64,000 bases of DNA, from NCBI RefSeq assembly GCF_000024425.1, contig NC_013946.1, forward strand, positions 1,612,001-1,676,000, read 5' to 3'. The notes below the pieces were generated by a model, which did not search any database, was not told the origin of the DNA, and saw only the letters and a list, made by a program, of their open reading frames with translations. This DNA comes from Meiothermus ruber DSM 1279. Lineage in GTDB: Bacteria; Deinococcota; Deinococci; Deinococcales; Thermaceae. Positions 34,791 to 43,148 of the stretch are shown here, piece by piece. Numbering within the stretch: the stretch's first letter is position 1; every line of letters begins with the position of its first letter. A program made the position numbers and the translations under genes.

Positions 34791-35172
34791 TTCCACCGAC
34801 CCCCAAGCCTGGCTGGCTCGAGCCAAGAGTAATCTGGCCCTGGCAGCTGCCGGCCCTATCACTCCTGAGGTTTACCTCGAGGATCTCTGCTTTGAGGCCC
34901 AACAAGCTGCTGAAAAAGCCCTCAAAGCCTTGTTGATCGCACACAATGTCCCCTTTCCTCGCACCCATGCTATAGGGCTGCTGCTTTCCTTAGTGCAAAC
35001 CCATGTTCTAGAGCCACCTACCGGTGTGCTCGAGGCCGCCCAGCTCACTCCCTATGGCACCCTGGGCCGCTACCCCGGCGAGGACGACCCCGTGACCGAG
35101 GACGAGTACCATAAAGCCCTCGAGCTCGCCCAGCGGGTGGTGGCCTGGGTGGAGGCACAGATGGCGTGCTAG
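34780..35172 (+). CDS. HEPN-domain protein, module 1
   Basis: A 130-residue four-helix HEPN protein of the PF05168 type: WLARAKSNLALA, DLCFEAQQAAEKALKALLIAH, PFPRTHAIGLLL and a late RYPGEDDP segment before the final helix. The R-x(4-6)-H ribonuclease motif of HepT-type toxins is not evident, so nuclease activity is uncertain. It overlaps the MNT gene by 11 nt in another frame. Toxin or nucleotide-binding partner function is inferred from pairing only. Confidence 0.82.
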   Translation: MRPDSTDPQAWLARAKSNLALAAAGPITPEVYLEDLCFEAQQAAEKALKALLIAHNVPFPRTHAIGLLLSLVQTHVLEPPTGVLEAAQLTPYGTLGRYPGEDDPVTEDEYHKALELAQRVVAWVEAQMAC

Positions 35173-35175
35173 CAT
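35170..35175 (+). promoter_or_regulatory. Leaderless -10 box (TAGCAT) of the second MNT gene
   Basis: TAGCAT overlaps the stop codon of the first HEPN gene and lies 6 nt before the ATG at 35182, so the second module can be transcribed separately. Confidence 0.55.
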
Positions 35176-35181
35176 ACAGAC

Positions 35182-35499
35182 ATGGAATACCCCGAGCTAA
35201 AGCCGGTATTGGAGCGCATTCTGGAAGTCGTACCGGCCCAGCAGATTATTTTGTTCGGCTCGAGGGCCAAAGGCCAGGCCCGCCCGGACAGCGATTACGA
35301 TTTGCTGGTGGTGGTGCCAGAAGAGTACATCACCCTAGAAAACTATAAAGCGCTGTACCGCTGCCTCGGCCAGGTCAGGCGAAGCTTTGGGGTAGATTTG
35401 ATTCTGACTACACCCGAACAGCTCGAGCGCGCGCGCAAGGCTTGGATGCCCCTCTATTCCGAAGCGCAGCACAACGGTCAGATTGTGTATGCCGGGTAA
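35182..35499 (+). CDS. MNT-type minimal nucleotidyltransferase, module 2
   Basis: A 105-residue paralogue of the first MNT protein with the same core FGSRAKGQARPDSDYDLLV. After the core it differs (EEYITLENYKALYRCLGQVRRSFGVDLILTTPEQL), keeping the third Asp in VDLILT. Divergence in the part that would contact the HEPN partner suggests partner specificity. It overlaps the second HEPN gene by 11 nt. Confidence 0.85.
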   Translation: MEYPELKPVLERILEVVPAQQIILFGSRAKGQARPDSDYDLLVVVPEEYITLENYKALYRCLGQVRRSFGVDLILTTPEQLERARKAWMPLYSEAQHNGQIVYAG

Positions 35500-35875
35500 G
35501 GGCAACAACCCCAAAGCCTGGTTGCTGCGGGCTAAAGGCAGCCTGGCCCGCGCCAGCGCAGGCCGCCTCGCCCCAGAAATTCTTTACGAAGACCTCTGCT
35601 TCGACGCGCAGCAAGCTGCCGAAAAAGCCCTCAAGGCCCTGCTGCTGGCACACCACCAGCCCTTCCCCAAAACACACGACATCGGCCTCTTGTTGCAGCA
35701 GTTGGAAGCAGCGGGCATGGCCTTACCGGAGGAGATCAGAGCTGCCGAGGTGCTGTCTTTTTACGCCGTGGTAACCCGCTACCCAGGGGATTACCCCGAT
35801 CTGGATGAAGCCGCTTACCTGGAAGCCCTCGAGCTCGCCCAGCGGGTGGTGGCCTGGGTGGACAAGCAACTTTAG
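35489..35875 (+). CDS. HEPN-domain protein, module 2
   Basis: A 128-residue HEPN protein with DLCFDAQQAAEKALKALLLAH, FPKTHDIGLLLQQL and RYPGDYPDLDEAAY, matching the first copy in layout. As there, no R-x(4-6)-H motif is seen. The ATG at 35489 is preferred to a TTG two codons earlier and reproduces the 11-nt overlap of module 1. It ends 22 bp from the convergent mfd gene. Confidence 0.82.
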   Translation: MPGKGNNPKAWLLRAKGSLARASAGRLAPEILYEDLCFDAQQAAEKALKALLLAHHQPFPKTHDIGLLLQQLEAAGMALPEEIRAAEVLSFYAVVTRYPGDYPDLDEAAYLEALELAQRVVAWVDKQL

Positions 35876-35897
35876 ACCCAGACCCTCGCAGTGCACA

Positions 35898-38861
35898 TCA
35901 ACCCACCAGGTACAGCACCTCGCTCAGGGCCTGCACATACTCCTCGGGCCGCAGGCCTTTTTTGGGGATGCGGAAGCCGGGGGGGTACTGGGTGGGCTCG
36001 ACCCGGAAGGGCAGGGCCCGCAGGGCTTTGGCGTCGTAGTCGAGGGCGGAAGTCTGGAAGGCGATTTGCAGGTGCAGCATGTCCTCGGTGATGGAGACCA
36101 CCCCCCGGCCCTCGGCCAGCAGGCGCAGGCGGGTGAGGGCCAGGAAGTTCTCCACCTCCTGGGGGGCCGGGCCGTAGCGCTCCTTGAGTTCTTTGACCAG
36201 GCGGGCGAGCTGGGCCAGGTTTTTGCACTCGGCCAGGCGGCCATAGTAGCGGCTGCGGGCCGCGGGGCTCTGGATGTACTCCGGGGAGAGCCGGGCCGAG
36301 AGCTGAAGGTCGAGGGTCACGTGGCGCTCAGGTTCGGTTTGTTCGCCCTTTAGCTTGCGGATGGCCTCGGAGAGCAGCTCGGTGTAGATTTCCAGGCTCA
36401 CCGCGCGGATGTGGCCGTGCTGCTCGGGGCCCAGCAGGTTGCCCACCCCGCGGATTTCCATATCCTTTTCGGCCAGCAGGTGGCCGGAGCCCAGGTCGGA
36501 AAGGTCGGCGATGGCGGCCAGGCGGCGTTCGGCCCCTTCGGTGAGGCGCAGGGGGTGGAAGAGGTAGGCCCAGGCCTCCTGGTCGCGCCGCCCCACCCGG
36601 CCCCGGAGCTGGTACAGCGCGGCCAGGCCCAGCTTATCGGCCCGCTCGACCAGGATGGTGTTGGCCTCGGGGATGTCGAGGCCGGACTCGATGATGGTGG
36701 TGGCTAGAAGTACATCGAAAGCCCCCTCGGCGAAGGCCAGCATGGTCTCCTCCACCTCGGCCTCGGGCATCTGCCCGTGCACCACCCCAAAACGGGCCTC
36801 GGGCACCAGGGCTTCCAGGTAGCGGCGCCGGGCCAGGATGGTGGCGACCCGGTCGTGCACGTAGAAGGCTTTGCCGCCGCGCTCGAGCTCGTCCATGATG
36901 CCCTGCCGCACCAGGGCCGGATCGTAGGGGGCCAGCAGGGTGCGGATGGGCTTGCGGCCGGGGGGCGGGGTCTGGATGCTGCTGAGGTCGCGCAGGCCCA
37001 CCAGGGCGCTGTAGAGGCTGCGGGGGATGGGGGTGGCCGAGAGGTAGAGGGTGTCCACGGCCTCTTTGAGTTCGCGGATGCGCTCCTTCTGCCCCACCCC
37101 GAAGCGGTGCTCCTCGTCCACTACCAGTAGGCCCAGGTCCTTGAAGCGCACGTCGGGCGAGAGCAGGCGGTGGGTGCCGATCACGATGTCTACTGTGCCC
37201 TGCTCGAGGCCCCGCAGCACCTCGCGGGTCTCCCGCTCCGAGGTGAAGCGCGATAGCGCCGCCACCCGCACCGGCAGGCCCTCCAGACGCTTCTGAAAGG
37301 TCTCCTTGTGCTGCTCGGCCAAGAGGGTGGTGGGCACCAGCACCGCCACCTGGGCCCCATGCCCCACCACCCGGAAGGCCGCCCGCAAGGCCACCTCGGT
37401 CTTACCGAAGCCCACGTCGCCTGAGATCAGGCGTTCCATGGGCCGGGGGGCCTCTAGGTCGCGCAGGGTCTCCTCGAGGGCCTTCCGCTGGTCGGGGGTG
37501 AGCTCGAAGGGAAAGTTTTGCTCAATCAGAACGTCCCACTCAGGCAGCGGCCCAAAAGCCCGGCCCGGCGTGGCCTCGCGCTTGGCGTGCAGCACCAGCA
37601 GGCGCTGGGCCAGTTCTTCCGCATCTTTGGCAGCTTTCTCGCGGCTCCGCTTCCACTCGCCCTTGCCCAGCGAGGAAAGCGCCGGGGGGTCGTCGGTGGT
37701 GCCAGGGTGGCGCTTCAGGAGCGGGAGTTGCTCGACCGGCAGGTACATGCGGGCCTCACCGGCGTAGCGCAGCACCAGGTAGTCGCGCTGGGCCCCCAGC
37801 ACCTCGCGGGTCTCCAGGCCCAGGTACTGGCCGATGCCGTGCTCGGGGTGGATCAGGTAGTCGCCCACGGCCAGGGCGCCGGGGTCGGTCTCTTCGGCAG
37901 AGAGCAGCTTGCGGCTGCGCAGCACCTCGGCCCCACCGAAGGCGTACAGGTGGGCCTCGCTCAGGTAGACGGTGCGGCTTTGGGGCTCGAGGAAAGCCCC
38001 TTCGAAGGAGGCCGGTACCAGGTTGAGGCTGCCGGGCCGGGGGCCCAGGGTGGGGGTGGAGACCACGGCCAGGTCGGGGTACCGGGCCTGAAGCTTGGAG
38101 AGCAGGTAGTTTCGGCTCTTGACGTGGCGATAAAAGAACACCACCGACCAGCCCGCCCCCACCCAGTTATGCACATCCTCGACAAACTGGGAGATGCGGG
38201 CCCGGTAGGGGGGCAGGGGCTTGTAGTCCAGGGACAGGGTGGGCAGTTCGGGCCCTCCCAGGCCAAAGGCCACCCGATCCCGCCCGGCCAGCAAAGGCCA
38301 CAGCGCCTCCGGGGCCAGGGCCGGGGTGTCGAGGAAGACCGGGCCGGGGAAGTGCAGAATCTTGTGGGAGTCCCAGGCCTCGGCCTTGCCTGCGCGGGCC
38401 GTCAGGACGTGGCGCTGGCGGGGCTGGCCGTCCACCTTGAGCACCTCGAGCTCGTCGCCAAAGAACTCGAGGCGCACCTCGCCCAGCTCGAGGACGTCCC
38501 CCTGCACCCGATAGTCCTCTTCGCGCAGGTAGCCCATGCGCAAAAGCCGTTCCAATAGTTCGTCGCGCAGGTAGCGGCGGCCCACCTCGAGCACCAACCG
38601 CCAGTCTTCGGGCCGGGCCGGAAAGCCCTCGAGGGCCTCGCGGTAGCTCATCACCACCACCTCGGCCTCGCCGATGGCCTCCAGACCAGGGTTCACATAG
38701 GACGAGACCCCCAGCGCGCTCAGATCGGCGTACAACCCCAGCCGCTCCTCGGGGCAGAGCAGCACCCGGGGGCCATGATGCTGGGCAAAGATCAGCGCGC
38801 GGGCCACCTGGGGCAGGCCGGGCAGGTAGTGGTTCAGGACAGAGGGCTCGGTAAGGTTCAT
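35898..38861 (-). CDS. mfd: Transcription-repair coupling factor
   Basis: A 987-residue Mfd, which releases RNA polymerase stalled at DNA lesions and recruits UvrA. Order: UvrB-homology region (about 1-320), RNA polymerase-interacting domain (about 330-390, VGDYLIHPEHGIGQYLGLE), RecG-like translocase with Walker A GDVGFGKT at about 481-488, a DEEH box, SATPIPRSLY, the QLRGRVGR helicase motif VI, and the C-terminal D7 domain. Slightly shorter than E. coli Mfd, as in Thermus. The ATG at 38861 begins a plausible N-terminus; no ribosome-binding site is seen, fitting a leaderless start. Confidence 0.95.
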   Translation of the reverse strand: MNLTEPSVLNHYLPGLPQVARALIFAQHHGPRVLLCPEERLGLYADLSALGVSSYVNPGLEAIGEAEVVVMSYREALEGFPARPEDWRLVLEVGRRYLRDELLERLLRMGYLREEDYRVQGDVLELGEVRLEFFGDELEVLKVDGQPRQRHVLTARAGKAEAWDSHKILHFPGPVFLDTPALAPEALWPLLAGRDRVAFGLGGPELPTLSLDYKPLPPYRARISQFVEDVHNWVGAGWSVVFFYRHVKSRNYLLSKLQARYPDLAVVSTPTLGPRPGSLNLVPASFEGAFLEPQSRTVYLSEAHLYAFGGAEVLRSRKLLSAEETDPGALAVGDYLIHPEHGIGQYLGLETREVLGAQRDYLVLRYAGEARMYLPVEQLPLLKRHPGTTDDPPALSSLGKGEWKRSREKAAKDAEELAQRLLVLHAKREATPGRAFGPLPEWDVLIEQNFPFELTPDQRKALEETLRDLEAPRPMERLISGDVGFGKTEVALRAAFRVVGHGAQVAVLVPTTLLAEQHKETFQKRLEGLPVRVAALSRFTSERETREVLRGLEQGTVDIVIGTHRLLSPDVRFKDLGLLVVDEEHRFGVGQKERIRELKEAVDTLYLSATPIPRSLYSALVGLRDLSSIQTPPPGRKPIRTLLAPYDPALVRQGIMDELERGGKAFYVHDRVATILARRRYLEALVPEARFGVVHGQMPEAEVEETMLAFAEGAFDVLLATTIIESGLDIPEANTILVERADKLGLAALYQLRGRVGRRDQEAWAYLFHPLRLTEGAERRLAAIADLSDLGSGHLLAEKDMEIRGVGNLLGPEQHGHIRAVSLEIYTELLSEAIRKLKGEQTEPERHVTLDLQLSARLSPEYIQSPAARSRYYGRLAECKNLAQLARLVKELKERYGPAPQEVENFLALTRLRLLAEGRGVVSITEDMLHLQIAFQTSALDYDAKALRALPFRVEPTQYPPGFRIPKKGLRPEEYVQALSEVLYLVG

Positions 38862-38981
38862 AACAAATCATCAAAGCCCACCAGGAAAACCTGGGGGGAT
38901 CGGCTCCAGTCTACAGGGGCAGCACCGATTGCACTACCGGCGGCTCTAGCGGGCGAATGCCATCATTACAGCGTCTAATGT

Positions 38982-38987
38982 TATCAT
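38982..38987 (+). promoter_or_regulatory. Leaderless -10 box (TATCAT) of the VapBC operon
   Basis: TATCAT, 6 nt, then ATG of the antitoxin gene. The flanking TTATCATTTAA is AT-rich; an imperfect dyad could serve autoregulation but is not convincing by eye. Confidence 0.55.
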
Positions 38988-38993
38988 TTAAGC

Positions 38994-39242
38994 ATGGTGC
39001 GCACCCAGATTCAGCTCGAGGAAGCGCAATGGCAACAGCTACGGGAGATAGCCCACCGCGAGGGCATCTCCATAGCAGAGGCCGTGCGCAGGGCCGTAGA
39101 TAACATGCTGGAAGAAAAACAAAAAGCCTACCGCTGGCGCAAAGAACAGGCCCTGGGCGTGGTGGGGCGCTTTGCTTCGGGCCTGCAGGATGTGAGCGAA
39201 AACCACGACCGCTACCTGGAGAAAGCCTTTGACCCTCGTTGA
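38994..39242 (+). CDS. Ribbon-helix-helix antitoxin (VapB/CopG type)
   Basis: An 82-residue protein with an N-terminal RHH domain: strand VRTQIQLEEAQ, helix WQQLREIAHREG, turn, helix SIAEAVRRAVDNML, then a charged C-terminal tail expected to wrap the toxin. It binds DNA as a dimer and represses its own operon in known systems. The stop overlaps the toxin gene start by 14 nt. Confidence 0.82.
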   Translation: MVRTQIQLEEAQWQQLREIAHREGISIAEAVRRAVDNMLEEKQKAYRWRKEQALGVVGRFASGLQDVSENHDRYLEKAFDPR

Positions 39243-39633
39243 CACCTCGGCCCTGTATGCCCTCCTAGATCGAGATGACCAAAACCATCCAGAGGCCAAA
39301 GAACGCTGGGAGATGCTCCTGGAAGAAGGCGAGCCCCTTTGCACACACACCTATGTGGGGGTAGAAATCACTGCCCTGGTACAGCGTCGGCTGGGGATAG
39401 AGGCCGTGCGCGCGCTCGAGGCGCTGATGGGCGTGATAACCTTATACCCAGTGAGCCTGGCCCTGCATCAGCAGGCGTTGGCTGCCTTGCTTAGCGCCGG
39501 GCGCCGCGAGGTAAGCCTGGTAGACTGGGTGAGCTTTTTGTGGATGCGAGAGCAAAATATCCGCCAGGCTTTCGCTTTTGATCAACATTTCCTCGAGCAG
39601 GGGTTCACCAGCCCCCCTTCCAAAACACCATGA
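39229..39633 (+). CDS. PIN-domain toxin (VapC type)
   Basis: A 134-residue PIN endoribonuclease. Acidic active-site residues are D5 (TLVDTSAL), E46 (YVGVEITAL), D99 (VSLVDWVSF) and D118 (FAFDQHF). The only plausible start is a TTG at 39229, inside the antitoxin gene by 14 nt; no ATG occurs before conserved residues. The stop overlaps the ATG of the next, unrelated glycosyltransferase-like gene by 4 nt, so the toxin-antitoxin pair is translationally coupled to a biosynthetic gene. RNA target unknown. Confidence 0.85.
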   Translation: MTLVDTSALYALLDRDDQNHPEAKERWEMLLEEGEPLCTHTYVGVEITALVQRRLGIEAVRALEALMGVITLYPVSLALHQQALAALLSAGRREVSLVDWVSFLWMREQNIRQAFAFDQHFLEQGFTSPPSKTP

Positions 39634-40823
39634 CCGACGTACTTATCATATCGGGCGGCAACGCCGAAGACCTGATTGGGGCCACCCTCTGCCAGCACCT
39701 GGAGGGCCTGCGGCTGGCTGCGCTGCCCCTGGTAGGCCCCGGCAAGCGCTACGAAGGCCGTGTAGAACGTATCCTGGGGCCGCGCAAACAGATGCCCTCC
39801 GGGGGCTTTCCCTTCAACAGCCTGGAAAACCTGCTGGCCGACCTGCAGGCGGGCTTTTTGCAAGAAATTGTCCTGCAAATCCGCGCAGCCCAGCTTGCCC
39901 GCCGCGAGGTGCGGGCCGTTGCGGTGGTAGGCGATGCCTACGCGCTGGCCGTGGGGGTGCTGGCCTCGGATTGGGGCCGCAGACCCTTATTTCACATCCA
40001 ACCACTCATTTCTAGCTATTACCTACACGGAAGAAGCGTGTGGGAGAGGTTGCGCCAACCCAACCAGTTTTTTGCTGAGGACTTTTTATTCTACGAACGC
40101 TGGATGCACCAATTTGTGCGGGCGGTGTATGTGCGGGACAAGCTCAGCGAGCAGCGGGCCCATCAGCTTGGTATGCACAAAACCAAGTTTCTTGGCAGCT
40201 TAGCTATGGATATCCTGGGTACTCCCGAGCGCGACCTAAGCGGGCTACTGGACGGGCGCAAGGTACTGGTGCTCTTGCCCGGCACCCGGGCCGATGTGCG
40301 CTTCAGCCTGCCCCTCATGCTGCAAACCGCTGCGCTGCTACCCGAGTTACAACCCCTGGTGGCCTGGGCCGGCGACTTTACCAACGTACCTCTAGCCGAA
40401 GGCTGGGCGCTGGATATTCGGGACGAGCAAACCGCCATCGCCCACCACAACGGTCAGCAGGTCTGGCTCTTGCGGGGGGCCTTCTCGGCCATTCTGCACG
40501 TGGGCTATGTGGCTATTGGTACCGCCGGCACTGCCAACGAACAGGCGGCCGGGATGGGTATCCCGGTGGTGGCCTTCCCCACCCCAGGGCCGCAGTACAT
40601 TTACCCCAACGCCCTGCGGCAAAGCCGGCTGTTGGGCAAGGCCATGCAGTTGGTGGAGGCCCGCGCAGATCGCATTGCCGAAGCGGTCAGGGTATTTATA
40701 TCGGATGCGTTGACTCGAGAAAAAGCCCTGCAGGAAGGCCCTGAGCGAATTGGTAAGCCGGGAGCGATACCCCGCATAGCTGATGAACTTCGCCTCGCAA
40801 TTGGAGTCGGAAAGATTTTATGA
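39630..40823 (+). CDS. Lipid-A-disaccharide synthase-related glycosyltransferase-like protein
   Basis: A 397-residue protein of the GT-B-like family related to LpxB but found in lineages without lipid A. Segments supporting this: LIISGGNAEDLIGATLCQHL at the N-terminus, LLPGTRADVRFSLPLMLQTA in the middle, and AIGTAGTANEQAAGMGIPVVAFPTPGPQY near the C-terminus, the donor-binding region. Predicted to make a glycolipid of the cell envelope; substrate unknown. It overlaps vapC by 4 nt and the next GT2 gene by 4 nt. Confidence 0.75.
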   Translation: MTDVLIISGGNAEDLIGATLCQHLEGLRLAALPLVGPGKRYEGRVERILGPRKQMPSGGFPFNSLENLLADLQAGFLQEIVLQIRAAQLARREVRAVAVVGDAYALAVGVLASDWGRRPLFHIQPLISSYYLHGRSVWERLRQPNQFFAEDFLFYERWMHQFVRAVYVRDKLSEQRAHQLGMHKTKFLGSLAMDILGTPERDLSGLLDGRKVLVLLPGTRADVRFSLPLMLQTAALLPELQPLVAWAGDFTNVPLAEGWALDIRDEQTAIAHHNGQQVWLLRGAFSAILHVGYVAIGTAGTANEQAAGMGIPVVAFPTPGPQYIYPNALRQSRLLGKAMQLVEARADRIAEAVRVFISDALTREKALQEGPERIGKPGAIPRIADELRLAIGVGKIL

Positions 40824-41701
40824 GTGAGCGAATACTAGCTCTGATCGTCACCCACAATCGTCAACATATGCTGCGGGACTGTCTCGAATTGCTGGCAGCC
40901 CAAACCCGCAAACCAAATCACACACTGGTCATAGACAATGCCTCCACCGACGATACCCCCGCGCTTCTAGCCCAGCACCAGGTCGAACATATACGCCTGG
41001 AAAAGAACACGGGCGCGGCAGGAGGTTTCCACTTTGGGCTGGCCGAGGCCTGCCGAAGGGACTTCGACTGGGTCTGGCTCCTCGACGACGATGCCCACCC
41101 AAGGCCCGACAGCCTCCAGAAGCTATTGGAGGGCCTGGAGCGGGCTCGAGGTATCGGACCCGAGCCCAACCTGCTGCTAAGCCGCCTGCTCTGGGTAGAC
41201 GGGCGCGTCCATCCCATGGGTGTACCCTGGCCGGATCTGCGCAAACCGGGGCTCATGCTCAAAGCACGCTCCCACGGCCTGATGCCCGTTCGCTTTGGCA
41301 CCTATGCCTCCATGCTGGTCAATCTGCGGGCCGCCCAAAGCCATCCCCTTCCGACGGCGGCTTACTTTCTGTACAACGACGACCTCGAGTACAGCGGGCG
41401 CCTGCTGCGCCGGGGGGTGGGCTACCTCGTGCGAGACAGCCTGGTGGTGCACAAAACCCGCAACCCCTATAGCTCGGCAATCAACGCTTCGGACGAGGTG
41501 TTTTACCTCGAGGCCCGCAACCGGGCCTGGTTGGTGCGCTCGGACGCCTTTGGGCCTCTCGGCAAAACCTACTGGCTACTGAATAGCCTGGGGGTGTTCA
41601 CGGTTCGTCTCCTAAAAAAGGGCCCACAAGGTATCAAACCCATCTGGAAAGGCTGGCTCGAGGGTTTTCAAACCCTGCCCGATTCCAACAACCAAGCCTG
41701 A
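40820..41701 (+). CDS. Family 2 glycosyltransferase
   Basis: A 293-residue GT2 enzyme. Nucleotide-sugar binding features are ALIVTHNRQHMLRDCLELL, VIDNASTDDTPALL and the D-x-D region WVWLLDDDAHPRPDSL; LEYSGRLLRRG contains the likely catalytic acidic residue. Layout resembles galactofuranosyl- and rhamnosyltransferases (GlfT/WbbL-like) with TGAAGGFHFGL. It overlaps the preceding gene by 4 nt, so the two probably act in the same surface glycoconjugate pathway. Confidence 0.87.
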   Translation: MSERILALIVTHNRQHMLRDCLELLAAQTRKPNHTLVIDNASTDDTPALLAQHQVEHIRLEKNTGAAGGFHFGLAEACRRDFDWVWLLDDDAHPRPDSLQKLLEGLERARGIGPEPNLLLSRLLWVDGRVHPMGVPWPDLRKPGLMLKARSHGLMPVRFGTYASMLVNLRAAQSHPLPTAAYFLYNDDLEYSGRLLRRGVGYLVRDSLVVHKTRNPYSSAINASDEVFYLEARNRAWLVRSDAFGPLGKTYWLLNSLGVFTVRLLKKGPQGIKPIWKGWLEGFQTLPDSNNQA

Positions 41702-41892
41702 TTCCGCACGCTCAATCGACTAGCTTAATGTCGTTGACCAGGATGGGACTGCTAAAATCGCGGCATGCACCCTCGTCGCGAAATGCCCCCAGCGCCCAAT
41801 GGGTTGGATAATACAAAAGTGTCCACGCATCTTTTATATTGCCCTTGGCTCGGGGCCAGTCGGATGACGCCCAGCCCCGCAAGGAGGGCCCT

Positions 41893-43080
41893 ATGAACGC
41901 CCTGGACAAGCTCCCATGGCAGCGGCAGGATTTGCCCAAATTCATCGTGATGCTCTCCACGCTGGGCCTTTTAGAGTTCACCCGCTCAGCTTTTTTCTGG
42001 GTGTACATGCCCTTTTCATCCAAAGAACTGGGTCTTAGCCTGAGCCTGGTCGGGCTGGCCTGGGTTGTGCACTCCCTGACCGAAGCACTGAGCCGGGGTA
42101 TTGGGGGGTTTTTAGTTCAACGCATAGGCTTTGGCGCGGTGGGCGTTCTATCGGGCTTGGTGGGACTGCTGGCTTTGTCCGGCACCATCCTTAATCCCAA
42201 CGGGTGGTTCTTGCTGGTAAGTATGCTGCTTTGGGGCGTGAGCATCTCCGGGTTGCAGCCAGGTTACCTATCTTTTTCCAGTCGAATCGCCGTTCCTGGT
42301 AGAGAAGGCCGGGCCATCGCCTATGCGCAGTTCCTGGTGATACCCTGGATTGGTCTGGGCTGGGTCTTAGGAACCTTTTTTATAAGGAATCTGCCTGAAA
42401 GCACCTCGTTGCTGCTCTTTGCTGCCCTGGGCCTGGTCACCCTGCTCGGCCTCGCCAGCCTGGGCGTGCGGGAGCCTTTGCCAAAGCAAAGCCTTAACAT
42501 TCGGCAGCTCATGCAGGTGCTCATCATCGTTCCAACCGCCTTTGCCCAGCTTTTTTTGCAAAACCTGTTCAATCTGGTAATCCTCAAATTCACCCTCACA
42601 CACCTCAAGCTGACCGAGTGGCAGCTTTATCTAGCCATGGGTCTAGCCGCCGCAGTGGTCTTCCTGGGGGCTGGTATCCTGGGCCGCCTGCCCGACCGCA
42701 AAGGGGTCTGGCTACCCCTGATCTCCAGCCTGGGCGCTCTGGCCGCCATCTTCCTGCTAATCGCCCAGCAGCCCTCCTACCCCTACTTCTTGCTTTTGTG
42801 CTTGCTGGGGGGCATAGCTTTTGCAACCTTTGTGCCAAGCTGGAACGCCCTATTGGTGCGCCTGCTGCCCACGGAAAACCGAGCAGCCATCTGGGGCTCG
42901 TTGATGGTGGTTGAAGGCCTGGGAGCCGCCACCGGCCCGGCGGTAGGCGGGTTTTTATGGGACTGGCTGGGCCCCCGCGGTCCCTTCTGGGGCGGGGCCG
43001 CGGTATGTGGGCTGCTAATCGCCTTCTACGGTTTCGTTTACTGGAGACTGCGCCGCGGCCTCTCGGTCGAGGCCTCTTAA
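41893..43080 (+). CDS. MFS transporter
   Basis: A 395-residue protein with twelve predicted membrane helices in two six-helix halves. The inter-helix 2-3 region and LGRLPDRKGVW in the second half fit the major facilitator fold. No signature indicating substrate is visible. The frame opens 18 codons earlier, but the ATG at 41893 has AAGGAGG 5 nt upstream. No CTCGAG site occurs in the gene, unusual for this window. The 190 bp upstream contain no convincing gene. Confidence 0.82.
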   Translation: MNALDKLPWQRQDLPKFIVMLSTLGLLEFTRSAFFWVYMPFSSKELGLSLSLVGLAWVVHSLTEALSRGIGGFLVQRIGFGAVGVLSGLVGLLALSGTILNPNGWFLLVSMLLWGVSISGLQPGYLSFSSRIAVPGREGRAIAYAQFLVIPWIGLGWVLGTFFIRNLPESTSLLLFAALGLVTLLGLASLGVREPLPKQSLNIRQLMQVLIIVPTAFAQLFLQNLFNLVILKFTLTHLKLTEWQLYLAMGLAAAVVFLGAGILGRLPDRKGVWLPLISSLGALAAIFLLIAQQPSYPYFLLLCLLGGIAFATFVPSWNALLVRLLPTENRAAIWGSLMVVEGLGAATGPAVGGFLWDWLGPRGPFWGGAAVCGLLIAFYGFVYWRLRRGLSVEAS

Positions 43081-43133
43081 ATCAACCCTCGAGCGCCCCA
43101 ACCATACTTACACCTCAAACTGCCAAACCCCAA

Positions 43134-43139
43134 TAGAAT
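43134..43139 (+). promoter_or_regulatory. Leaderless -10 box (TAGAAT) of fumC
   Basis: TAGAAT 9 nt before the fumC ATG. Confidence 0.45.
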
Positions 43140-43148
43140 ATAGCCGCT

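Larger units (their letters stand above)
34467..35875 (+). repeat. Tandem duplication of an MNT-HEPN module
   Basis: Two copies of promoter-MNT-HEPN lie head to tail (about 34467-35172 and 35170-35875). The first ~130 bp of the MNT genes and a 38-bp block near the HEPN 3' ends (35116-35153 and 35825-35862, identical) are highly conserved, while the middles have diverged. The same 11-nt MNT/HEPN overlap occurs in both. Uneven identity suggests gene conversion after duplication. Confidence 0.8.

Noticed and set aside
34780-35875. HEPN proteins as proven HepT-type RNase toxins
   Set aside because: The R-x(4-6)-H motif is not evident, so only the domain and pairing are claimed.
41712-42023. 103-codon minus-strand frame before and inside the MFS gene
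   Set aside because: Overlaps the MFS start and its AGGAGG site; no promoter or protein-like pattern.
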